Shown in pieces: positions 33,601-45,750 of a stretch of DNA of 64,000 nt. The translations under genes and the position numbers were made by a program. How positions within the stretch are numbered: position 1 is the first letter of the stretch; each line of letters starts with the position of its first letter. This stretch comes from Onthophagus taurus (lineage: Eukaryota; Arthropoda; Insecta; Coleoptera; Scarabaeidae), in the NCBI RefSeq assembly GCF_036711975.1, contig NC_091971.1, positions 8,501,501 to 8,565,500 on the forward strand, given 5' to 3'. A model generated the notes under the pieces. It was not told the DNA's origin. It worked only from the letters and a program-made list of their open reading frames with translations, and did not search any database.

Positions 33601-36600
33601 AGAGGGGGGGTATTGTATACACCCTCTCTTAAACTTAATGGTCCAAACAGTAATGAGTTGAAAGAATTAATCTTAAAATATGCAACCTACTTACAAGAAC
33701 TGAACGGGAGATAACCAATTTCTGCAAACGCCAGGTCGTTGAATGTGATTTACAGGTTCATTATCATGATACAGCAAACAGTTTAAAGTAATTTTAGATT
33801 CAGTTCTTAAATGTCCGGGTCACAATTAAAATTTAGTCTCTGTCCATATCAAATTTCTCGTATTCAGTAGACCATGGTCACAGCCGAGACATCCAACGGT
33901 GTGATTTCTATCACGAGGCCACCGCAAGAGGCTATCGTAATGCGTTAAACGTCGCATATTTTTTATTTCCTATGACGCATGAGTCGTGCGCGAACCACGG
34001 AAACGTTATTTGCCATCGGTGAACAAACCTTATTATTATATTTACTGCCATAAAGAATTGAAGAAATCCTGCTTCAACAGTTAGGAGGTACTAAACTTAC
34101 TGAAAAACGTTCCATTCTTAAAACGAGACTTGGAAAGGTCTTTTTACAATACTTATATCAGCTATTACATCTATTACAATTCCGTCAATGCATCTTGAAA
34201 CCATGTTGCGTCACCGGGCATTCATCCACTTGCGTAATAGCAGTATTGAATATTGAGTATTTCTTTGAAATGAATTTAAATTTACGCCAAGTAGAGTTAA
34301 GTGAGAGGACGATATCGCTTTACTAGGAGATATTGGCATATCGGCTAGACGCTTTTAGAATGCCTCTAGAATGCAGAAGGATTAGTTCCTTTTCCTTTTT
34401 TAATATTTTCTCAATAGGAATCTTTGATATGTTTTCCATCTTTGTTTGTAATCTTGTGCTGCAATTGATACTAAATTAATCGGGCAATCATAGAAATCAG
34501 CAAAATTGCAGTTTCATTTGCGCGTAGTTGCCTGTCGTGTTGGTTTATGATTCCTCATGTTAAGGTTACATGCAAAACACCTAACGTAATCGTCCAAAAA
34601 TTGTAATAATCTACAAAATTGAGCCAGTTATCATGGTTCAGAGTTGGAACAAATTTGAATCAAAACCGCTGCATAAAATGTTTAATATAAGATAGATAAT
34701 ATATTTGCTATGGATACTTATTGTCAAATTTGCAGATTCTGGTATCTACATATATGTTGTGTTCGTAAAAGAGGTTGCAACGTTTTTTTCAGGCAGGAAA
34801 ACTTCAGTCGGTGTCGGTGAGATTTTCCAAACTGGTATGACATACGATGCCTTCTACAACAAATTTCAAACAAGTAACTCTATTTGTCTCATATCTTCCC
34901 ATTGACCTAATACGATTGATATGGAAAACTGCCAACGCCAGAGATCTTTGAGGTGTTCACATGGTACTCGTAGTTCAGATTAACCTTTTGAGGTTGAGTG
35001 GCAAAGGCTAGCTTGGTATAATACCGCCTGACTAATGGAATTGTAGTGCACTGATGGAAGCCTCAACCCAAGTTTCTGGTGGCACCACAAACATGGTGCA
35101 ACGGCTGACTATTAACAACTGGGTCCTGTTGATTTTCGTTAGCTTAACTTTCCCGCTTTATACGGGCTTAGGCCCCGCTAGAAATTCTTACACGATTATA
35201 ACATATGAGTAATCTGATATGTGAAAACAATCATACATGGATTACCATCGTTAGCAAAAATGATATTGCATAAATTGTAAAATCTCGACCTCGGTTTGAT
35301 TACGCAAAATTACTTTCTCCATTCTGAGTTTATCTGAGGCTGCAAACGACTTCAGCTTATTCAAGCAAAATATTACATTTTCATTCTAAATTTAGTCGAG
35401 GTCAAATGAAGATAGGCACATGCAAGGGTAAAGAATAGATCACATATATGGAGACCTAAGAATACCCCAGAATGGTGTTTTGCACATATATGTTATGATT
35501 TCACACCAGCCAATCATTAATGAATACTGAAACATCTTTGGTGTCCTACAACTTGGAAATTCGAAATCAGCACCTCCAAGGGTTGCGATCTATATCTGTC
35601 TGGTTGCAATCCTAATTTTCATCTTCTTTGGGACAATATTCAACACCTTCTAAAAGCTTCTTTATTATGCTCAGTAATGAGATATCATCAAAATCACAAC
35701 ATCTTTTAGGTCAAATACTGATCTGATTTAGTTAGTAAAGTTGATAGAGAAGTCAAATCCGTTTAGGGAGTATGTTAAAATTTTTCATTACCAACTTTTT
35801 TCAACATTTCTTACAAAAAAAAAACTGTGTCATGGAATATTTTACAAAAGATAAACGTACCAAATTACACTGGTTGCAATTTCACAAGCCGCCTCGTTGT
35901 CGTTCGCCAAAGATTATGCATAAAATAAAAAAAGATTGTCGATCATCGATGATGGTGGGTATACCAAAAGGGTATATTAATACATAAACTGTCCGTTGGA
36001 TCATTATGCAAATTGCTTTTGTTGGTCGCGTATATAACCAAACTGGCGAGATGCGTATCATTTTATTAAACTATTAGGTTGATCGGTGTTTCGTCCCAGC
36101 AAGAAAACAGGCCAATTCGAAATAATTATCGAGGACGTGTCGAAGATGCCAAGCTACCAGTCGGAATATGTTTCTTAGTCTCTTCACGATATTAACCATC
36201 TTGCTCACCTTAACTTGTTCTTTTATAAACTAAAAACCTCGTTTCGATTGAGATGTTCCACTTAAGGGGACGTTAAGAGATAAGTTTATTTCTTTAATAA
36301 AACAAGTTTATTCAAAAAAAAGAAAACCTTTGTTTTCTTAACTCACTTAGCGTGTAATTTTAAAACTCTTTTATTACAATACATTTATGTTTTTATATAA
36401 AATAAAAGCACTAAAAGCAACCATGTATAAAACAAATCTGAAATTTCCACCTCAGAATTTCCAGTTATACTTTACAGTTACTTTATTTATTATCTTTAGT
36501 GGTAGCAAAACCTTCTTTTCCATTTTCTTTTACGATGACGTACATTAAATTTTTTACCACACACTATATTGTACATCATGCGTTACCTTTAACAACGTAT

Positions 36601-39600
36601 CACCATTTATTGCCTGTTTATATTGCTATTTACTTTTTCTGGTAGTTTTACGATCGATTAGATTTTAATGTCGCAGAAAATTTTTACTTTAAGACTTAAA
36701 AAAGAATTTGCAGTTTAATTTTTTTGATATTAATTTTTAATATTTTTTTAGATGAATGAAAGAAGAACAGCTTTTTATTCGAATTTCCCTTTTTGGCGAA
36801 TCTCACAGGTTTAACTTGATTTCATTCTCGGTTACATCCCCGTTTTGATCTCGTTCCGAAAGGATCGAAGAATTTCAAGACGACATTGCGAAATAATGAA
36901 GATGGTTCGGTTTTAATTGAACTGGTCCCGAGGTCAGTCTATAAGCAGGATGTGCGTTTTAATGGACCACTGGGATTCAATTTGCTTAACCGAACGCCCG
37001 ACCGAAATGGACGAAGACGACCAAACTATTTAATAGGCTCAGCTCGGTTAGAAGCTAATTTAGAAATTTTAAGTGGTTTCGGAGACCGTAAACGCTTCGA
37101 TTCTTTTTGATTGTGTATCGAACGGTCTTAGTGCCCCATATTGGACACCGTTTAGATTATGACGATCGCTATTTTAGCCTTTTACCTTAACTATTTTGTC
37201 CGTTGGTTGTGGTTTAATTATTATTTTATGGTCCGTAAAGAGATTATTTTAACTGTCATGTTACTACCTTTCACGTTATTTTCGTGTTAAGTGCAACGGA
37301 ACTAATTTATAACTACTTAGTTAGTTTATAACTAATGTTTAAAATAGGCTGCATTTATTATATGAATTATAAACCGCAATTATGGTTTAATTACCAAGTT
37401 ATTAGATGTCGCATAATAAATGAAATGAGAAGATAATGTATAGAAAGTGAGAACGAAAAAAATACTTGAAACGGTACAAAGAACCAGAAGGAATATTTTA
37501 TGTTAAGACTTTCAATAATGCCAACGCAGTGGAATGAAGAAAGTTGAGGTTCGTACGCGTTGAGAATACAAAGGTTTGTCCGCCTTTTCGCCCCGAAGGA
37601 ATCGCAGATGGTTCCAGTGCAGCCGGATGGAAAATACACGACCAGAATTCGAAATGAGATGAGATGACTGTACTAAAAGAATTTTATCTAATAAATTCCT
37701 CCCAAAATAATCATAATAAACAATTCCTGCAAAAATAAATACCAAAACGAAATAATAATAAAATTTTCAAAAAAATTTAACGAAAATGCCTAATTTGAAA
37801 GAAAGAGAAAAAGAAAAGACACGATCAGAATTCGGAATGGGAGTCGTCGCCTAACTCGAAGCACCACTGTGAAGATGACCGCGACGGCCATCGTTTGTGT
37901 GCTGAGGGCAGCCGTTTTCGCCACAGTCGGACTCGGCAAGATACCATCGAGACCTGTTTGAAATGCAGTCGACGCAAAATTCCAAAGGCTCTTGTTTGGT
38001 TTCGCTTTGGACTTGTCGCCTTTGCCGATGAAGCGGTTTGGATGCCATTTAACCGCTAAAATTTAGGAACGTGACATCTTCAAATGGATAGAAAATTCCA
38101 CCATTAATTCGGATCTTTTTAGATGTTTATTGCTTTTGGAAAACTATAAAGTTAACAATTATACTATTCAACAATAAAAAATTCACCGATATCTCGAATA
38201 ATAATTCGTGTTAGGATAGATAACAATTAATCTACAGCAAGTTTAATATATCAAAAACTTATTCTGCGAATTCAATTTCTTTTCTTAGAAGAAACCCTTT
38301 CTGAACGAAATCCGTGATAAGTTCAAGAAATTAGATAAGGAGCAGCTTCACTTCGAAACAGCGAGCAATAAGATCTGCTGATGAAATTCTGTTGACTGAC
38401 AAATCTCAGGTCAAGGAAAGATAGTAAAAGTTACTCAAACATCTAATGTCAAGAAATAGCCACCGAGATAACCAGCAACAAAGAATAGAGCACATAGAAA
38501 GTAAGTGCAGTACTCAGAAAATTAAAACCCAAACTCGATTGAGAAGAAGAAGAAGCAAGAATGGAATCGTCTTGGCAAGAATGCAGAATTCTTGGAATCA
38601 AGTGTTCACTGTTCTTTCTAAAAAACCCGAAAAGTTCTGCCACAGCGCGATCGGTAAGCCTATTGTGTCATGAATCTATAGATACAGTCTAACAATCTGC
38701 GGTTTTCTCTGTTTTATTCATTTTCCAAATGACGTGATTGTATCGCACTTTTATTATTGTTCTGTGTAAATCGGTCGTTGCAACTGGGCTTGATTGCAGT
38801 CAGAACCACCTTGGGAAGTGTTTCGTTGTGTTTTAGTCATGCAATTTGTTATCTGCATTTACCTTTTGCCATGAGCATCAAGAATCTGAGACCTGACGAT
38901 ATTTTTTGTAGTGCGATTATTCATCTGTAGAGTTGTAATGATGAAACGTAGCCCATATAACATTCTTAATTTTTTGTACTGAATCACAGTTTCTATGGAT
39001 TTCTAAGCTATAGTATGTGGTTAATTTGCCAAACATTTTTCCTGTTAGTAATGATTAAGGTAGTGTGTAAGGTTACTTTGGAAATATGACCTTGTTACTT
39101 CCATATAAGTTCGTTGTCCACGTGCTCAGTTGCAAAATGTTATAACTTATGTAATACTGTGTATTCAAAAATCTGACTTAGCACTTTGAAATGAGCACCT
39201 TCTACAAAAATCAATTTTTTAACTTACCCAAATGTATCTAAGTCCTCTTAAAAAAAATCAACCGTAGAACAGGTGCGGACATAAAACTCACACACGTGAT
39301 ACATTTTAAAATTTTAAAACTAATACAATAAAGCAATAAAATGTGTCAGCAATTATTTTCTTAAAATTTCTTAGAATTGATAATAAATCATTATAATGTT
39401 AAAAAGCGACTCGGCCGTTTTTTATTTCATATTCGTATTCAACACACCTATATTTCTGACCCAGTAAAAATAATCATAAAAATTAAATTCCAAATAACAA
39501 GATCGAATAATTTAATGCAAATTACATCTTAAATTTTAAAATAAGGTTATAAGAGAAAGGTTGTAGGTAATCAATTAAATAATCGGTGTGTTTAAAAAAT

Positions 39601-39700
39601 AATAAACATTGAATTTATAGTTTGTAAATAGTCTTTTTAGACATTTACAAATATAAATAATTACTTTCAATTGTTGCAAAAGTTTTAACATGCATGGTAG
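33601..39700. other. Putative frizzled intron, 33.6-39.7 kb
   Basis: No gene recognised. Less AT-rich stretches at about 33.7-34.0, 34.8-35.2, 36.85-37.15 and 37.8-38.05 kb hold short open frames on one or both strands without family resemblance. A perfect POU-type octamer ATGCAAAT lies at 36006-36013. The rest is plain AT-rich DNA. Confidence 0.4.
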
Positions 39701-42700
39701 ACATTCCGAGATAACTTTATGATGTCTGTAATTTCCTCCATAACACATCCTTAGATAATAATCTGGTGTGTTTCAAGCCTTTATGACTACAACAAATTTG
39801 CAGCTGTCCCCATGGCTTATTTTGCTAGTTAATTCGCGTCTCGAAGACCGGGGTGTGTGTAAGCTAATATAAGTAACGTCCCGAGGAATTTCCAGTAAAT
39901 CCGTCAGGTTGCTGTGAATCCAGCCTCACCAACCACGCGCAGTGAAGCTGTGGCTATAGGGGGCACCATTAAATCAGACAGTCGTCCAAAGGATTTAAAG
40001 TGCCATTAATTTTGTACCTTGAGGTTACAATAAGTTTGTTTCGCATGAAAGGATTATTGTATGTGTGTGGTTGAGGAGAAAACAAAATACCATATACAAA
40101 AGAATTGATAAGAAACCCTAACCTTGTAAACATAATGGAGAAATGCTGTCGTCAGTATATCTCTTCTACAAAAGGACGAAAAGGAGCAAAACGATTTCAG
40201 GGAGAGCGGAGGAGTCTCTCTGCTTCGTTGAGATCAGAAAACTAATGGAATTACTCGCGGAGTAGGAATTTACTATGGCAACGGGCAGTTTCCCCATGGC
40301 CTTTTGAGATACGATAGCGAAGAGTGGACGTCGAGGTCTCTTGTTGCTTTAATTACATATGCAAATAAATTCACGTAATACTCGCGCACGAGGGACTCTA
40401 TAGGGAAAAGGAGCCAGGCAGAGGATAGTAAATTCTGGCGTTTCCGAGTCGGATTCAAACTCCTTTCATCTGTTCCCGGCCCCGATAGACGTTTTACGTC
40501 TTTTTCTACTTCTACACCGTTGATTTATGCGCCTAAGGATCTCTTAAACATACGTTGAATTCAACGGACCCAAAGGCTTTTGAATCTGATATCGTGGTAC
40601 CTGTTTGAACCACTCTTCTATTTTACTATATGTACTTAATTCATTTAGATATTTTTTCAAGTTTTTGCTGTTGTGCGTAGGTTCCATTCAATAGGTTTTT
40701 TGAATACTTTGAAAACAACTTTGAACTGTCGATCTAAATAATCGATTCGTAACTGAAAAAAAAATCTTTGTCACTTCGATACAGTTCGATTGAGTTTACC
40801 GTTAGGGAATGGCACACCTGCGAAGCCGGATCTTCGCAGTACAAAAGCTTTAAATCAACTGGTTGTTGGCTAGAACATGATACCCTAACAACAAGCGCTT
40901 TATACGGAATCTCCCTTTTCGATTGGTATACAGTTGCCGATTTATAAGGTCGTTTGAAAAAACAATCGAAAAAAAAATGAAACTTATCAAACGGTTGGTG
41001 GCCGGTTGCAGCGTACTGAAATTCCTCACCAACCATAAACCTAAGCGCCGCGCGAAGCGAGAGTTATTTATAACAGAGTACGGGTAACTCCAAATCCCCA
41101 TCTTTATTGATACCCATACGAGTCGCGGTGGCGTGATTTTATGGCCACGCCAAATCGGGCACGCTTTAAATCGAATTTGTAGTTTAACAACTCTGCGCGC
41201 AGCTTAACACGTCCGACACGTGTAAAAGCGCGCCGTTCCCCCTTTAAAGCTATTTGCATTGAATCCTTTTTATCGTTGCCAATGTTAATAGTGCACTGTC
41301 TGAAAGATATACTCGTCGCCTAAGATGGGAATTTGCGGTGAGAACTTACATTTTTTTTACAGCTTTTTTCACTTACTGAATTTTCACATAAAGTCTTCTG
41401 TGTGACATTTCAAACATACTGTATAAGGATTTGATTTAACGGTAGTTGAAAGATAATAATAATTACAGAGGAATAAAAACCTGGATAACTGTTAATAACT
41501 CAACGTAATCATCACTTTTAGACACAAATCCAAATGAATGCATAAATCACAAAAATAAGAAGGTGTAAAAATCACTTTTAAGGTCATGCGGTGAAAGTTA
41601 TTATGCATGTTGGCCATAATTAACTTATTTTGTGTCGTTATGGATATTTTAGTCACACATTCCAATTCTCTACATTAAGTTTGTTTATGGTCGACTTAGA
41701 AACTGTCGTAAAAAAGCACAAAATAACGATTACGTAACTCACTTCAGTTACATTTGAAAAAAGAATGTGGGAATCATAATGATGGTATAACTCACATCGT
41801 ACGCAGGAAATGGTTTTAGTAAGCACGAAATTTCGTAAAGAAAATGTCAACAGTGCATAATATAGTAAAGCAATAGATACTAACACGGCGAAAAAGTCTC
41901 CACGGACACGTGTTTAATTACAGTCGGGACTGCTTTATGTAGCCGACCTACTTTCTATAGAGTTAGTTATGCGACTACAAAATCAACTACTATTTGTCAC
42001 TTACCGATCGAACGTTAAGCTAATATTAAAGCTTAACGTTAAAGCTAAAACTAAATGTTAAAGCAAAACGTTAAGCGTTTAGGGATATAATTAAGAATGA
42101 GTTTATTGATGGCCAATTTGGTATTCGATTAATGAATCGTTGTACATGAATGGTAATGGTTATTGAGCAAGAAACAAATTGAATTTAATTCTTCTTTACA
42201 AATAGAAAATATCAATTAATTTCTAAATCTTTGTGGTTGATGTTTTACATGATATTTGAGATATATCTTACATTTTTTTTGAATTTTGATCTGTGTTAAA
42301 CTTGTTTCTTAAGTTAATTATAAAGAGACCGAGTTACAAGAAGCTCTCTGGACAATTTAACAATTCGAATATATGAATCATTCATGAGAAAGGTTAATTA
42401 AAAGTGTTTCCGATTCGAATTAAAATTATGGATTATGCCATTAATTGACGTTGATTAGCAGAGTTCGCCTTCGGAAAATTACATGTCAATTTCTTAACAC
42501 TTTATGTCCTTTAAATAGGTTTTAATCGAGTATCTTGATTGCAATTTAGAAATTATCTATTTTACTATATTTATACATTTTACTGTTATCTCTTTTATAA
42601 GTAAAGCGAATTAAGTTAACGATTCGAATGCGCAAAGGAAATGACAAGTAAAGCACGACATATCCTGAACTACACCAACAGTAGCAAAAGATATTTCCTG

Positions 42701-44744
42701 CTTGTGCACGATTGTGCATGTTTCGTATTATGTCAAATGACAGTTTAGTAGATACTCAAGGTTGTAAGGTAAAGTTTCTTGATTTATGTTCCGTCATTAC
42801 CTGAATAGATTGCCTGATTTTTTTTATCGTATGACGAAAGGTGTAATTAAGTTTAATCAAAGGTATAATTCAAAAAGCTATCGAGCAATTTTCCTGTCAA
42901 TACGTAGCTGGAATTTACCGGCCATGGGGAATAAAAAAATTTTTTTGCTCCGTTTGGTATAGAACAGGTCGCAATTCTCTCGACACATAATTGCCAACTG
43001 CTACTACAACTACCACAACAACTACTACAACAACAACAGTAGCGGAAACATATTCGTAGAAGGCACGCCTACCGAAAGTTTTGAAGCGAAAGCTAAGCTA
43101 TAGCTTTGTCTCGGTTCACGTCGAGAGTTTAAAATTGCTCGGTAATTTAGGAACGAAATTCTCCGGAGTCTGTAGCAATTTAAAGGAAATTAAACGTGGG
43201 GTAACTGTCTTCTTTTAGCTCCTAAAAGGTACTAAATTAAGGTTTTTAAAAAAGACTTGTCGCTCTTGTAGTAAATTGTTGGTAATACTTAATTATACTT
43301 TGGATTTCGTTTGCTTTTTCCAACGTTATAATCACTTCCTCTTTTATTTTACCATTTTATAACGAACAAGTTTGCTTCTTTTATATACAGGGTGTTAGAT
43401 AAATCGTTTTTAATTTTAGGATTACAATTAAACGAAATATATTTTATGTTACAACGTCTTCGTTAATTTGCCAATTACTATAATTGACAGAAATTAGATG
43501 GTTACAATTCAGGATATGCGTGTCTCTAACATATTATTTTGTGTGACTCGTTATAACAAGTAATTGCAAGAAAACCACCCTTAGCATCAACTCAAACTGC
43601 CAACTTGAAATGACGTTATTATCTCGTTTGAACAAATACTTATAAAAAAACGGTAGTAATTACATTTAGTATACATAACCACTAATAATTACAACCCCCT
43701 TAAGCTATCCAAACACTGCTAATCTCGTATTCATTTTACGTAGGTATATTCATACATAAACATACATAAACGTGCATAAATATTAAAGCTTTTGTCCCGT
43801 TTTAATTTTTAATTTTAAAAGCTTGAATTCCAAGAAGGTATAAAGGGCAAAAAGAACGAGTAACATCCGTGACTGTGGCGGAGTTGCACAAGAAAACAAG
43901 TACAAAATCAAAAAAGGAATGAGAATCTTTGGTGGACGAAGTTGGAACCAAAATGCACCTGTTCGTTTCGAATATCGCACGTTCGCAATTATTCAGATGC
44001 ACGCCGAGCCGTTTCGCGTCTAAAATACGATGTCAACGTCGTCGGAAACGTGTTTCCACGGAACCCTATTTATGGACGCGATTATGCATTCTAATCGGGG
44101 TCGTAAAAACGACCGACTTCACCAACCGACGATCGTCGGTTCCATGGAGAACGCGCCCCTGTGAACGTAAAATTAAATTACAATGGAACAGAGGTCGTAA
44201 AATGGTATAATGCACTTCCATTCGTCCGCGAATTATTACCTTTATATATGCAAAATATGACTCGTGTGTGTTAAATAATTAAGCTATATAAAGTTACGGC
44301 AAGCTGTTGTATGGATGGATTTTTAGTTTTTTAAATCAATACAATTTAGTTGTGAAATTCATAGAAATGAAAAAGTGGTTTTCCAAGAAATGTTTTATAA
44401 AAACCATAAAAATATCCGGTGGGAAAAGATTAATAAATTAAATTCTCATACCATCGCTACAGAATGAAAATTAAATTAAATCAGCTTTACACTTCACGGT
44501 AGAGAGCATCGCCTAAGTAAAGGTGTAATTCAATACCTTCCTGCTAAACAATTATGTCCAAGCCTCAATAATTACTCAATAATAATTATATTTGCAGGAT
44601 AATGTAAAAAAAAATAATTAAACTGAGTCACACAAGAGAATATCAGTTTTTATTTAATTATTTCGTTAAGAGTTATAATTTAATTTATGGGTAATTAACG
44701 ATTTTTAAAGTTTTTATGAAAGGTTTCTAAAAAAACAATTTTAA
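39701..44744. other. Putative frizzled intron, 39.7-44.7 kb
   Basis: Higher-GC islands at about 39.8-40.0, 40.1-40.5, 41.03-41.26 and 43.93-44.21 kb. There is an ACA/ACT-type microsatellite at about 43003-43041, a hairpin at 42011-42040 and an 18-bp palindrome at 44124-44141. The text ACAGGGTGTT near 43387, often seen at insect element ends, stands alone. No coding exon recognised. Confidence 0.4.
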
Positions 44745-45165
44745 AGATATAGATATATCTATTTTCAGAGAGGTTTCAAAGACTATAAAGATTTTCAAGA
44801 AGTTTCTACAGATTCTCAAAGAATTTTCTGTAAATTTTTAAGACATTTTTAAAGAATTTCAGAGATATCCACAGATTTCCAAGGCATTTGTGCAGAATTT
44901 TCAATGATATCCAACAAATTTTACGTATTTTGAAAGATATCTAGGTATTTCCAATAATTGCATAAGATTTTCAGACGTTTTTCAAGGCTATCAAAATGTT
45001 TTCAGGACGTTTTTTAAAAACTTAAAAGTTTTTGACTATTTTTGAAGGTATTCAGGAATTTCCAAAGAGTTTCTGTCAATTCCAAGTATTTTCAAATATT
45101 TCAAAGACTATTCTGTAGATTTCCAAACATTTCTAGATAATATCAAGACTTTATAAACCTTTTTT
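44745..45165. repeat. Degenerate AT-rich short-period tandem repeat
   Basis: About 420 bp built from diverged copies of a roughly 20-25 bp phrase like AGATTTTCAAAGAATTTC: TTTCAAAGACTATAAAGATT, TTCTCAAAGAATTTTC, TTTCAGAGATATCCACAGAT, TTTCCAAAGAGTTTC, TTCCAAACATTTC. Copies vary in length. No coding potential. Confidence 0.65.
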
Positions 45166-45586
45166 TTAGACTCATGATTAAATGAAAAAAATGCCTGAGG
45201 GAGTCTAGATTTTCAACAGATTAGTCGTGTATAGGGTTGGGGTTTTAAAAACGTAGCTTAGTACTGTATTTATGAGCATTTGCGGTTCATGGAAGTTCCG
45301 AGATATGGAAAACAAGTTAAAAAAGTGTTACTCTCATGGTTACATCGTTATGCCGAGGTTTTGACATTTCCGACTTGGATGGCAGTAATGGAATGCTTAC
45401 GCGGATGGATGCTGAATTCTGGAACGTCTGTTTCGGTTGATAAAACATTTGTGATTTAAACAAATGTAACTAAATGACAACATAGACATCATCACAATAA
45501 GTTTACAGATTTATATATTAATCCTTTCGGTAAGAAATCATTATGAGCTTGCATAAGAACCCACCTCACTTCATAAAGTAAAGTCT

Positions 45587-45750
45587 GGATGCGGAATTCC
45601 AAACATCTTTGCTGAAGTCTGGAGTCAGGCCAGTGCAATTCCAAACATTTCTTGCAATTTAAAGTTTGATCAGTGTAATTTCAGATTTATTCTTTAAACT
45701 TGTAATTTGATCAATGTGATTCCAGATTTCATCTTGCACTTTAGAGTTTT
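45587..45750. repeat. Four-copy tandem repeat, about 41 bp per unit
   Basis: Four adjacent units of 41, 40, 41 and 42 bp. Starts are GGATGCGGAATTCCAAACAT, GGCCAGTGCAATTCCAAACA, GATCAGTGTAATTTCAGATT and GATCAATGTGATTCCAGATT. The common core is AATTCCAAA/GATT, and units end near AGTTT or AATTT. Diverged but regular. Confidence 0.75.

Noticed and set aside
36060..36090. TTAGGTTGATCGGTG as a mariner terminal repeat
   Set aside because: Only one copy of the motif, no opposite end and no transposase nearby.
37851..38048. 65-codon minus frame with four cysteines as a peptide gene
   Set aside because: No signal peptide, no recognised family and the other strand is equally open. Left as an unexplained island.
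43385..43400. ACAGGGTGTT as an element end
   Set aside because: A short common motif with no matching second end or duplication.
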